From NCBI GenBank assembly GCA_005800965.1, contig SYEA01000019.1:1-26557 (forward strand): a stretch of 26,557 bases of DNA, given 5' to 3'. Shown piece by piece: positions 6,899 to 13,655 of the stretch. How positions within the stretch are numbered: the first letter of the stretch is position 1; each line of letters begins with the position of its first letter. Both the position numbers and the translations under genes were made by a program. The DNA comes from Actinomycetota bacterium (GTDB taxonomy: Bacteria; Actinomycetota; Acidimicrobiia; Acidimicrobiales; Ilumatobacteraceae). Below the pieces are notes generated by a model, which had not been told where the DNA came from, searched no databases, and saw only the letters and a program-made list of their open reading frames with translations.

Positions 6899-8173
6899 CT
6901 AGGCGTTGGGTGCCAGGCGCACGATGCGCGCGGCCATGGCATAGGCAACCTCGGCAGGGCCCTTTTCGTCGGGGCGCAGCAGGTTGGCCATGATGCGCAA
7001 CACCCATTCCATGAGCGGGCGACTATTGATACCCACGCGGGACAATTCGCGCATCAACGCCGGTCGACCAATCACGCGGGCAAACAACCGCGCCACCTTG
7101 AAGTACTGGCCGTACTCATCTTCAAGCAAGGTGGGGTACTGCTGCAGTGCCGATGCATCGCCGCTGCGCAGTGCGTCGTGTAACACCGTTGCTGCCATAC
7201 GTGCGGTTTCGTACGCGTAATCAATTCCCTCACCGTTGAACGGGTTCACACTGCCGGCGGCGTCACCAATCACCAAGTGCGTCGGGCCCATCTTGGGAAA
7301 CACCGAACCACCCATCGGAATCTTTCCACTCGTGGCTCGGCATTCGGGCGAACCGGGGTCGATCTCCCAGCGGTCAGCAATCATGTGTGCATAGGAATCC
7401 AGTAGGTGAGTGGTGTTGACGTCTTTGAACTTTTTGAATGTAGAGAGCAGCCCGACACCAACGTTGATGGTGCCGTCGCCCACCGGAAAAATCCAGCCAT
7501 AACCCGGCATCGAATTGCCTTGACGATCTTTCACGTCGAGCGCTGATTCGATCCAGGGTTCTGCATGGCGGGGGCTAGCCCAATAGGTGCGAATCGCGGT
7601 GCCGTATGGCCATGCTTTAGTGCGAGCGGTGCCAAGTGAGCGACCAAAGCGGCTGTTGGCGCCGTCGGCAATCACCACATACGAAGCGCGAATCGCCACC
7701 TTGCGGTCTTCGTCCAAGTTGTTCACGATTGCCCCGCGCACGCAGCCCTTTTCCATGAGCGGCTCGAGCGCTTCGTGGCCCTGCAGCAAAGTTGCCCCAG
7801 ATTTTTCGGCGTTGAACGCCACCATCGCATCAAGTTCGCGGCGGCGCACTACGTAGCCATGACGTGGGTACAGCGGATGCGTCGGCCACTGCAACTCAAG
7901 CTCTTTGCCGTGTGCGGTTGCTCGTAAACCTTCGTAGCGGTGAAATTGTTTGAGTGGCTCGCCCAGCCCCATGTCGTCAAGTTGTTTAACTGCCCGCGGT
8001 GTCAACCCGTCACCACAAGTTTTTTCACGGGGGAAATGTTTGCGTTCCACGATGGTGACACTGTGGCCAAGTTCGGCGGTCCAGTAACCCATAGCCGCGC
8101 CGGCCGGGCCGCCACCAATTACCAACACGTCGGTGTCGCGCACGGGCATGCTGCCGATGTCGGTGAGTTCCAT
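6899..8173 (-). CDS. Geranylgeranyl reductase-family FAD oxidoreductase, MenJ-like
   Basis: A 424-residue flavoprotein of the geranylgeranyl reductase family. VLVIGGGPAGAAMGY (about residues 17-31) is the FAD-binding Rossmann loop, REKTCGDGLTPRAV is the family signature near residue 50, and VIGDAAGSVNPFNGEGIDYA is the second FAD motif near residue 300. In actinobacteria such enzymes next to nuoA are annotated as menaquinone reductases. MenJ of M. tuberculosis (Rv0561c) saturates one isoprene unit of menaquinone, giving MK(H2). The position beside bc-complex and complex I genes supports a menaquinone role, but reduction of archaeal-type lipids or chlorophyll precursors is also known in the family. 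A TACGCT box 8 nt upstream suggests its own leaderless promoter in addition to possible readthrough from the cytochrome c gene. Confidence 0.83.
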   Translation of the reverse strand: MELTDIGSMPVRDTDVLVIGGGPAGAAMGYWTAELGHSVTIVERKHFPREKTCGDGLTPRAVKQLDDMGLGEPLKQFHRYEGLRATAHGKELELQWPTHPLYPRHGYVVRRRELDAMVAFNAEKSGATLLQGHEALEPLMEKGCVRGAIVNNLDEDRKVAIRASYVVIADGANSRFGRSLGTARTKAWPYGTAIRTYWASPRHAEPWIESALDVKDRQGNSMPGYGWIFPVGDGTINVGVGLLSTFKKFKDVNTTHLLDSYAHMIADRWEIDPGSPECRATSGKIPMGGSVFPKMGPTHLVIGDAAGSVNPFNGEGIDYAYETARMAATVLHDALRSGDASALQQYPTLLEDEYGQYFKVARLFARVIGRPALMRELSRVGINSRPLMEWVLRIMANLLRPDEKGPAEVAYAMAARIVRLAPNA

Positions 8174-8181
8174 TAACTCAC

Positions 8182-8187
8182 AGCGTA
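8182..8187 (-). promoter_or_regulatory. Putative -10 box TACGCT for the MenJ-like gene
   Basis: Read on the minus strand, TACGCT ends 8 nt before the ATG at 8173. It lies in the 59-bp gap behind the cytochrome c gene. Confidence 0.38.
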
Positions 8188-8232
8188 AAGAGCACCGCGC
8201 AGGGGACTACTACGCAACGGTGTGGCAGGTGG

Positions 8233-9054
8233 CTATTTCGTGCTGGGGCGGGCTTCGGTTCCCACGGCACGGGGTGGCACCTCGAGCATTGCAAAACTTT
8301 CAGCAAGCGTGTCGTAGTCAACCGCACCGGCCTGCAGAGCGGCAAAAATTTCTGACTCAGGAGAACACCAGGTGGCGTACTCGCTGGCCCATTGCTCACT
8401 CTTGGGGTCTGCACCACCGATGGCGTATCGCTCGTGACAGACAACCCCGAGAACTTCGTAATCTGTCAGCCCGCCACCCCACTTCTCGCCCTGGGCTGGC
8501 ATCGCATTGCCGTTGTAAGAAAGTGGGGCGTGCCCGCCGCCCTCGCGATCGGCGTCGCCGTAGACCGCAAGACCAGCCGCCACGAACGGCTGCGAGCCGG
8601 TGTACACGAAATTGAGCATGTCTTCGATGTTCGGGAACGTTTTCAACACTTCGCCTTCATGCAGCACGCGACCAGCACCGCCTTGGCCGTTGGCTCCATG
8701 ACAACTTGCGCATGCGCCGTACACCTCGGCGCCGGTTGCCATCGGGCCTGACTCTTCGCGCACAACGGGGCTCACTGCGAGCAGATACAAAAATGCCCAG
8801 ACTGGTAACAGGCTCAGAGTCGCCATTGCCCAAAATGGAATTTTCTTGCGCGATTTTGCCGCAACAACATAGGCCGGGTCGGGTTTGGGTGGCGGTGGCG
8901 GTGCGACCTCGGCAGCAAGTGCCGGAGCCGCCGACGATGTAACCGTCTTGGCGACTTCTTTGGATGCCGACGGCTCGGCGGTTGGCGCAGCACCCGAAAG
9001 TGCGGCCCGGCGATCTTTGGAACGCTTGAGGAGAAAGTCAGGTACCTCGGTCAT
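8233..9054 (-). CDS. Membrane-anchored monoheme cytochrome c
   Basis: A 273-residue protein with a cytosolic N-terminal tail starting MTEVPDFLLKRSKDRR, an Ala/Pro-rich linker (30-60), one membrane helix (73-95) and an external c-type cytochrome domain. Heme attaches at CASCH (residues 115-119), and M185 in NAMPAQG is the likely axial ligand. The segment FPNIEDMLNFV resembles FPNQEDMIAFI in the second domain of the diheme cytochrome c encoded at 12582, so the two domains may be paralogous. The N-terminal tail shares a motif with the subunit-IV-like protein at 11022. The gene is divergent from the bc operon. It probably carries electrons from the bc complex to a terminal oxidase or is an extra subunit of it. 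Confidence 0.82.
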   Translation of the reverse strand: MTEVPDFLLKRSKDRRAALSGAAPTAEPSASKEVAKTVTSSAAPALAAEVAPPPPPKPDPAYVVAAKSRKKIPFWAMATLSLLPVWAFLYLLAVSPVVREESGPMATGAEVYGACASCHGANGQGGAGRVLHEGEVLKTFPNIEDMLNFVYTGSQPFVAAGLAVYGDADREGGGHAPLSYNGNAMPAQGEKWGGGLTDYEVLGVVCHERYAIGGADPKSEQWASEYATWCSPESEIFAALQAGAVDYDTLAESFAMLEVPPRAVGTEARPSTK

Positions 9055-9312
9055 CCGGTGACCCCGGGGAACTGTGATGCGCCAAACATGTTCGTCGCCA
9101 GACTAATCCGCGCCAGGTCGTACATCGCTGGTTAATTGGGGCATGTTGTTGGGCCCGTTGGTAAAGGCAATCGTTTTTGCACGAGCGCACGACGTGGTGC
9201 ATCCGTCACAGCAAAAACCTTGAGGCGAGATGAGCCCGCGCGAAGCCCGAAGACTAGGCTTCCAAGTGGTTCTGACGCTTCCGTAATCAATCACGAAAGG
9301 CACGAAAGACGC
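9055..9312 (+). other. Divergent intergenic region between cytochrome c and bc operon
   Basis: This 258-bp non-coding gap must hold the promoters for both directions. For the rightward operon a TAGGCT -10-like box (9255-9260) would give a leader of about 46 nt. GAAAGG lies 12 nt before the ATG as a weak ribosome binding site. Near the centre there is an imperfect inverted repeat, GCAC-N6-GTGC (9187-9200), a possible operator. A frame open through much of this region in phase with the next gene (GTG at 9136) lacks coding character. No terminator is present. Confidence 0.4.
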
Positions 9313-9789
9313 ATGATCGCGATCGACATCCTTCGTTGGCCGGGCGTGAATCAGGCCTTCCTGTTTTCGTTTTTCGTGACCTTACTTATGTCGTATCTCG
9401 TGATCGTGGTTGGCAAGCGTCGCCCCGTTGACCGCCAAGCCACGTGGGGCGAAGCGATGTTCGGAAGCGCCTATGTGTTTTTCGTCATCTTTCTCGCCTT
9501 TGGGGTGGTGCCACACCAGTGGATTGACCATGCCGACAAAGAGCTCGGCTGGCGCAAGGACAAAGTCATTTTTGGGCCCTTCAACATCATGAAGCCGCAA
9601 GAGTTTGGTGGTCAGTTTCCGTTCACCATCAGCTATGAAGCACTTCGCGACATCGTGGTGCTCGGGATTCACGGTGTCTATATCGGTCTCTTCATTTATC
9701 TGTTCGCCTGGTGGCAAAAGCGTGGCGAAGTCAAGCAGGTCGAGTTGCCAAGCAGCACGTACGGCCGACCACTAGTGAAGAAGGCGTAA
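9313..9789 (+). CDS. Three-helix membrane protein, first gene of the bc operon
   Basis: A 158-residue protein with three predicted membrane helices at about 14-33, 47-67 and 113-134. Two His sit at the end of helix 2 (VVPHQWIDH: H68, H73) and one lies within helix 3 (H120). A polar loop of about 45 residues separates helices 2 and 3. I do not recognise a family. It is 4 bp from the ferredoxin gene and heads the operon for the Rieske/cytochrome b complex, so it is probably a subunit or assembly factor; the His residues make a heme-binding role conceivable. The ATG at 9313 is chosen because the upstream in-frame extension (to 9136) is intergenic in character and the first hydrophobic helix begins soon after this Met. 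Confidence 0.68.
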   Translation: MIAIDILRWPGVNQAFLFSFFVTLLMSYLVIVVGKRRPVDRQATWGEAMFGSAYVFFVIFLAFGVVPHQWIDHADKELGWRKDKVIFGPFNIMKPQEFGGQFPFTISYEALRDIVVLGIHGVYIGLFIYLFAWWQKRGEVKQVELPSSTYGRPLVKKA

Positions 9790-9793
9790 CGAG

Positions 9794-10207
9794 ATGACTC
9801 GCACCGACGCCAACCCGCCAATGATGCCGTACACGGATGAATACACGTTGGTCGAAGTTGACGCTGATTACTTGAATAAGGCAGTAAAGCCCAAGCAGTT
9901 CATTCACATCGATCAAAGCGAATGCATCATGTGCGAGGGCTGTGTCGACATCTGCCCATGGAAGTGCATCCATATGGTGAACCCATCGGCCATCGTCGAG
10001 TCGCAGGGCACCGAGATGCCAGGCGCCGACCCTTCAGACCACGTGGTGTTTGTGATCGACGACGACATCTGCACCCGTTGCGCGTTGTGTGTCGACCGCT
10101 GTCCGACGGGGGTCATCGTGCTCGGCAAAGTCGGGGTGGCCCCGGCCACCGGCGACCCGCATATGCGCACGAACAACCACGGTTATTCCTACGGCATGAG
10201 ATTGTAA
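9794..10207 (+). CDS. Dicluster 2[4Fe-4S] ferredoxin in the bc operon
   Basis: A 137-residue soluble iron-sulfur protein. Cluster motif 1 is CIMCEGCVDICP (C44, C47, C50, C54), and an extra Cys follows at 58. Motif 2 is CTRCALCVDRCP (C93, C96, C99, C103). The 38-residue insertion between the motifs and the absence of a signal peptide or membrane helix place it in the cytosol as a NuoI-like dicluster protein without the NuoI flanks. It lies between the three-helix membrane protein and the cytochrome b6-like gene (9-bp gap), so it is presumably co-translated with the bc complex. Ferredoxins are not part of classical bc1 or actinobacterial bcc complexes. A role as an extra cytosolic subunit or electron donor or acceptor is inferred from position only. 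Confidence 0.88.
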   Translation: MTRTDANPPMMPYTDEYTLVEVDADYLNKAVKPKQFIHIDQSECIMCEGCVDICPWKCIHMVNPSAIVESQGTEMPGADPSDHVVFVIDDDICTRCALCVDRCPTGVIVLGKVGVAPATGDPHMRTNNHGYSYGMRL

Positions 10208-10216
10208 GGAGAAGGC

Positions 10217-11002
10217 ATGTCGAGCATCGTCGAAGAAACCCCACGGCTCAAACTGAAAGAGCGTCTCGCCAAAGTTGGCGAACAAGTACAAGGCGGCCAA
10301 GTGTGGAGCTCAATCTTCCGCCCTGGTTCAATTTTCCGTAAGGGTTACACCGATTCACCACGTAACCGTTCATACGTCGTGATGAATTCGGTGCTGTATC
10401 ACCTGCACCCAGTAAAAGTAAAGCGTCACGCCGTAAAGGTCAGTTACACGCTCTGTCTTGGTGGCTTGTCGTTCTTCTTGTTCATTTTGCTCACCATCAC
10501 GGGCATCTTTTTGATGTTCTTTTATCGTCCGACTGCGGCAAATGCGTGGGATGACATTCAGTCGTTGCATACATCGGTGACCTTCGGTTTGATGGTGCGC
10601 AATATGCATCGTTGGGGTGCTCACCTCATGGTGCTCGCCGTGTTCTTGCATATGGCCCGCGTGTTTTATCACGGTGCGTACAAAGCACCACGTGAGTTCA
10701 ACTGGGTTGTTGGCGTCATCTTGCTGACGCTCACCTTGCTGCTGTCATTTACCGGATACCTGTTGCCGTGGGACCAGTTGGCCCTCTGGGCAGTAACCGT
10801 AGGCACCAACATGATGGGCTACTCGCCGATCATTGGTTCACAAGTTCGATTCGTACTCCTCGGCGGCACCGAGATTGGCGCTGAGACCTTGTTGCGTTGG
10901 TATGTGTTGCACGTGTTGTTATTCCCATTTATCACGGTTATTTTCTTGGCAATTCACTTCTGGAGAGTTCGCAAAGACGGCGGAATCTCAGGACCTCTGT
11001 GA
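10217..11002 (+). CDS. petB: Cytochrome b6-type subunit of a menaquinol:cytochrome c reductase
   Basis: A 261-residue protein with the four-helix heme-carrying half of cytochrome b. Heme ligands are H131 and H145 in helix B (HRWGAH...FLH) and H232 and H247 in helix D. Helix D has 14 residues between its His, as in b6f, where bc1-type cytochrome b has 13. C80 in LCLGGL aligns with the b6 Cys (YCLGGI) that covalently binds heme ci. Other b6-like landmarks are FFYRPT (101-106), GYLLPWDQ (180-187) and the C-terminus GGISGPL, almost that of plant b6. About 70 residues of polar N-terminal tail precede the first helix. Streptomyces and Mycobacterium have one long QcrB, so this split form is distinct. 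AAGGAG (10207-10212) precedes the ATG as ribosome binding site. Confidence 0.94.
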   Translation: MSSIVEETPRLKLKERLAKVGEQVQGGQVWSSIFRPGSIFRKGYTDSPRNRSYVVMNSVLYHLHPVKVKRHAVKVSYTLCLGGLSFFLFILLTITGIFLMFFYRPTAANAWDDIQSLHTSVTFGLMVRNMHRWGAHLMVLAVFLHMARVFYHGAYKAPREFNWVVGVILLTLTLLLSFTGYLLPWDQLALWAVTVGTNMMGYSPIIGSQVRFVLLGGTEIGAETLLRWYVLHVLLFPFITVIFLAIHFWRVRKDGGISGPL

Positions 11003-11021
11003 GCCCTAGAAAGGAACGACG

Positions 11022-11744
11022 ATGACAGAAATTCCAGAACACCTACTAAAGCGGGCCAAGGCTGCGCGCGAAAAAACCGAAGATACTGGCGCACCGGCAG
11101 CAAGTGAAGGTGCCTCACGAATTCCTGAAGAACTTCTGCAGCGCAGCAAAGCCGCACGCGCGGGCGGTGTTGCTGTCAAAGATGCGCCGGCAGCACTAGT
11201 GGTTGCCGCCCCGGTTGCCGCGGGTGTGCCCGTTGGTGCGGGCCCCGGTGGCCACACGCAGCGCTTGCTCACCGTGGTGAAGTCGGGCTCGATTCAAGAT
11301 GTCAAGGCTGTGCCGGTCGACAAAGTGCATGTCTGGCCGCACCTGCTCTCCATTGAATTCGTTGCTTCGTTGGCCTGCTTGGCATTCACGTTTATGTTCT
11401 CATGGTTCGTGAATGCGCCACTTCTGCAGGCGGCCAACTTCAACGCGACCCCGAACCCATCGAAGGCACCGTGGTATTTCATGGGCTTGCAAGAACTCCT
11501 CACCATGTTTCACCCAATGATTGCTGGTGTGACTATTCCGGGCATGGGAATCATCTTGATGATCTTTGCGCCGTACATGGATCGCAATAAATCAAACAAG
11601 CCCGAGGATCGCAAGTTCATCACCAGTCTGTGGACGGTGCACTTGATGTTCTGGGCAGTGCTCACCATCATTAGCTCGTTCTTCCGCGGTCCGGGCTACA
11701 ACTTCACCTTTCCGTGGCGTGACGGAATCTTCTTCGAGCTGTAG
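11022..11744 (+). CDS. petD: Subunit IV-like cytochrome b C-terminal protein with duplicated N-terminal motif
   Basis: A 240-residue partner of the b6-like protein that completes the quinol-oxidising site. Three membrane helices (about 110-130, 166-186, 200-222) match subunit IV. The Qo-site motif, PEWY in most cytochromes b, reads APWY here (149-152) within NPSKAPWYFMGLQELL; I recall this variant from other menaquinol complexes. The first ~100 residues are an Ala-rich tail carrying two copies of one motif: TEIPEHLLKRAKAAR (2-16) and SRIPEELLQRSKAAR (32-46). By subunit IV topology the tail is cytosolic. The same motif starts the divergent cytochrome c. AAAGGA lies 7 nt before the ATG. Confidence 0.9.
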   Translation: MTEIPEHLLKRAKAAREKTEDTGAPAASEGASRIPEELLQRSKAARAGGVAVKDAPAALVVAAPVAAGVPVGAGPGGHTQRLLTVVKSGSIQDVKAVPVDKVHVWPHLLSIEFVASLACLAFTFMFSWFVNAPLLQAANFNATPNPSKAPWYFMGLQELLTMFHPMIAGVTIPGMGIILMIFAPYMDRNKSNKPEDRKFITSLWTVHLMFWAVLTIISSFFRGPGYNFTFPWRDGIFFEL

Positions 11745-11747
11745 ATC

Positions 11748-12578
11748 ATGAACATCACACTTGTCATCTCCCTCGCCGTTCTTGTCGTGCTCGCTGGCGT
11801 CGTCGTGCTCACGGCAGCGCGTCGTCGTGAAACCACTGGTGTGTTGTCGCGCGAGACACGTTCGCGAGACCAAAAGGCCGACCGCACTGCGAACAGCAGA
11901 GAATTCGAACGCGAGTCGGTAGCCAGTCGGAGCACTGCACTTGCCGTGCCGCAGAGTGTTGCCGTTGCACCATGGACGCCACCAGATCCTGAAGCGATCG
12001 GTGTATCGCGTCGCCAGTTCTTTAACCGGGCCACGGTCACACTCATGAGTGCAGGTCTCGGTGGGTTCGGCGCTGCCGTGCTCGGGTTTCTCTGGAAGGG
12101 TGCCGAGGGTGGCTTCGGCTCGAAGATCAACGCCGGAAAAGTAGATGACATCATCGCTGGCATTCGATCCAACAACGGCTTTTTGTATCTTCCTGAAGCC
12201 CGCGCTTGGGTGACGGAATATCCGAAGGAATCGCTGGCAAAAGCCGAGGCCATCTATGCCAGTCAGGCGCCGGTGTTCGCTGGCATGTCCTCGGGCATCG
12301 TGGCGTTGTACCAAAAGTGCCCACACTTGGGTTGTCGTGTGCCAACCTGCGCAACATCTCAGTGGTTTGAATGCCCATGTCACGGTTCGCAGTTCAACCG
12401 TGTAGGTGAAAAAAAGGGTGGTCCCGCGCCACGTGGTATGGATCGTTTCGCTGTGTCAATCAACAATGGCAGCGTGGTCATCGATACTGGAGCCGTATTC
12501 GGTGGTCCATCAATTGGAACCAACACCACTGGTCAAGAAGCCGAAGGTCCACATTGCGTTGGTGCGGGTGGTCACTAA
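11748..12578 (+). CDS. qcrA: Rieske [2Fe-2S] protein
   Basis: A 276-residue high-potential iron-sulfur subunit that takes the first electron from menaquinol. Box I is CPHLGC (C191, H193, disulfide C196) and box II is CPCHGS (C209, disulfide C211, H212), followed by a Gly/Pro-rich loop (KKGGPAPRGMDRF). There are two hydrophobic helices, at residues 3-22 and about 97-116. SRRQFF (87-92) directly before the second helix is a twin-arginine-type signal, as expected for a Rieske domain folded before export. The first helix and a charged ~65-residue linker are additional to simple Rieske proteins; actinobacterial QcrA usually has three helices. The ATG is 3 nt after the previous stop, suggesting translational coupling. 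Confidence 0.93.
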   Translation: MNITLVISLAVLVVLAGVVVLTAARRRETTGVLSRETRSRDQKADRTANSREFERESVASRSTALAVPQSVAVAPWTPPDPEAIGVSRRQFFNRATVTLMSAGLGGFGAAVLGFLWKGAEGGFGSKINAGKVDDIIAGIRSNNGFLYLPEARAWVTEYPKESLAKAEAIYASQAPVFAGMSSGIVALYQKCPHLGCRVPTCATSQWFECPCHGSQFNRVGEKKGGPAPRGMDRFAVSINNGSVVIDTGAVFGGPSIGTNTTGQEAEGPHCVGAGGH

Positions 12579-12581
12579 ACA

Positions 12582-13655
12582 ATGACGCCAGTGTTTGCTG
12601 ATGTCGCCACCACGATTGCGTGGCTGGCGTTGGTCTTGGCGCTTGGTGGGTGGGCAATTTATGCGTTCTTCAACATTCGCTCGAGTCGTGCCGAGATTGG
12701 TTCGGAGATTGAACTTGCTGCCAACCGCAAGCCGTATTACGACGACGAAGCGTTGGAAGGCAAGAAACTCGAGCGCACCCAACTGCTCGGCTTGGCGTTT
12801 CTTGCAGTAGTCACCATCACTTTGCCCTTGTACTGGATTCTCGAGCCGGGTCGTCAAGCGGGTGCCGAGAAAGATTTCGTACACAAGTTCGAGTCCTGGG
12901 GTTCGGGTTTGTTTGCAGCCACTGCTGAGGGCGGCTTCAACTGCGCAGGCTGTCACGGCGGAATGAATGGCGGTGGCGGTGTCGCATCGTATGCAGTGAC
13001 CGACCCGAAGACCGGTGAAGTCAAAGCGGTCAACTGGAAAGCGCCAGCAATCAACAACGTGTACCTGCGCTACAGCGAAGAAGAGTTCCGATTCATCCTC
13101 AACTACGGTCGTCCCTTCTCGCCAATGTCGGCATGGGGCCTCGTCGGTGGTGGTCCGATGAATGAGCAGCAGATTCAAACCGTGCTCGACTATGTGAAGA
13201 GCATTCAGATTCCCCGCGAGAATTGCGCATCACCTGACGATGATCCCAAAACCTGTGAGGGTGGCACATTGCCCAAAAAAGTTCAGGACGAAATTCAGGC
13301 AGAAGCTGAGCGGTTGGTGAAGACCGGCACCTATGCCTCGCTTGGTGAGGCGTTGTTCAACATCGACCTGGTCGGCGCAGGAAGTTACTCGTGTGCGCGC
13401 TGCCACACCAAAGGTTGGTCGTACGGTGAGCCGCAGATCACCGGTGGTGGTGCCTTTGGCCCGAACTTGACTGGTGGTTCATCGGTGCGCCAATTCCCCA
13501 ATCAAGAAGACATGATCGCCTTTATCGCTGCTGGTAGCGAATATGGCAAGCGCTACGGCGAGCAAGGCCAAGGCGGAGGACGTATGCCCGGCTTTGGTTC
13601 GGTCTACACGCAGGAACAGTTGCAGGCCGTTGTTGAATATGTGCGAGGCCTGTAA
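12582..13655 (+). CDS. Diheme cytochrome c subunit of the bc complex
   Basis: A 357-residue protein with two N-terminal membrane helices (about 10-30 and 68-87) and two external cytochrome c domains. Heme sites are CAGCH (121-125) and CARCH (271-275). Likely axial Met ligands are M182 in SPMSAWG and M335 in GRMPGFG. Placement after b6, subunit IV and Rieske genes parallels the diheme cytochrome of heliobacterial b6c complexes and the diheme QcrC of actinobacterial bcc, both of which replace cytochrome f or c1. C215 and C225 in the linker between domains could form a disulfide. It would pass electrons from the Rieske protein to an oxidase or the membrane cytochrome at 8233-9054. Confidence 0.9.
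   Translation: MTPVFADVATTIAWLALVLALGGWAIYAFFNIRSSRAEIGSEIELAANRKPYYDDEALEGKKLERTQLLGLAFLAVVTITLPLYWILEPGRQAGAEKDFVHKFESWGSGLFAATAEGGFNCAGCHGGMNGGGGVASYAVTDPKTGEVKAVNWKAPAINNVYLRYSEEEFRFILNYGRPFSPMSAWGLVGGGPMNEQQIQTVLDYVKSIQIPRENCASPDDDPKTCEGGTLPKKVQDEIQAEAERLVKTGTYASLGEALFNIDLVGAGSYSCARCHTKGWSYGEPQITGGGAFGPNLTGGSSVRQFPNQEDMIAFIAAGSEYGKRYGEQGQGGGRMPGFGSVYTQEQLQAVVEYVRGL

Noticed and set aside
9195..9211. TGGTG-N7-CACAG as a Rex operator before the bc operon
   Set aside because: Spacing is one base short of the Streptomyces-type site and both half-sites have a mismatch, so it is no better than chance.
9136..9312. N-terminal extension of the three-helix protein from a GTG at 9136
   Set aside because: The added 59 residues are Arg/Ser-rich with no family features and would consume the divergent promoter region.
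11592..12383. Long minus-strand open frame opposite the Rieske gene
   Set aside because: It is antisense to a clearly coding gene, and its product is Cys/His/Arg-rich without domains, which is typical of shadow frames in GC-rich DNA.
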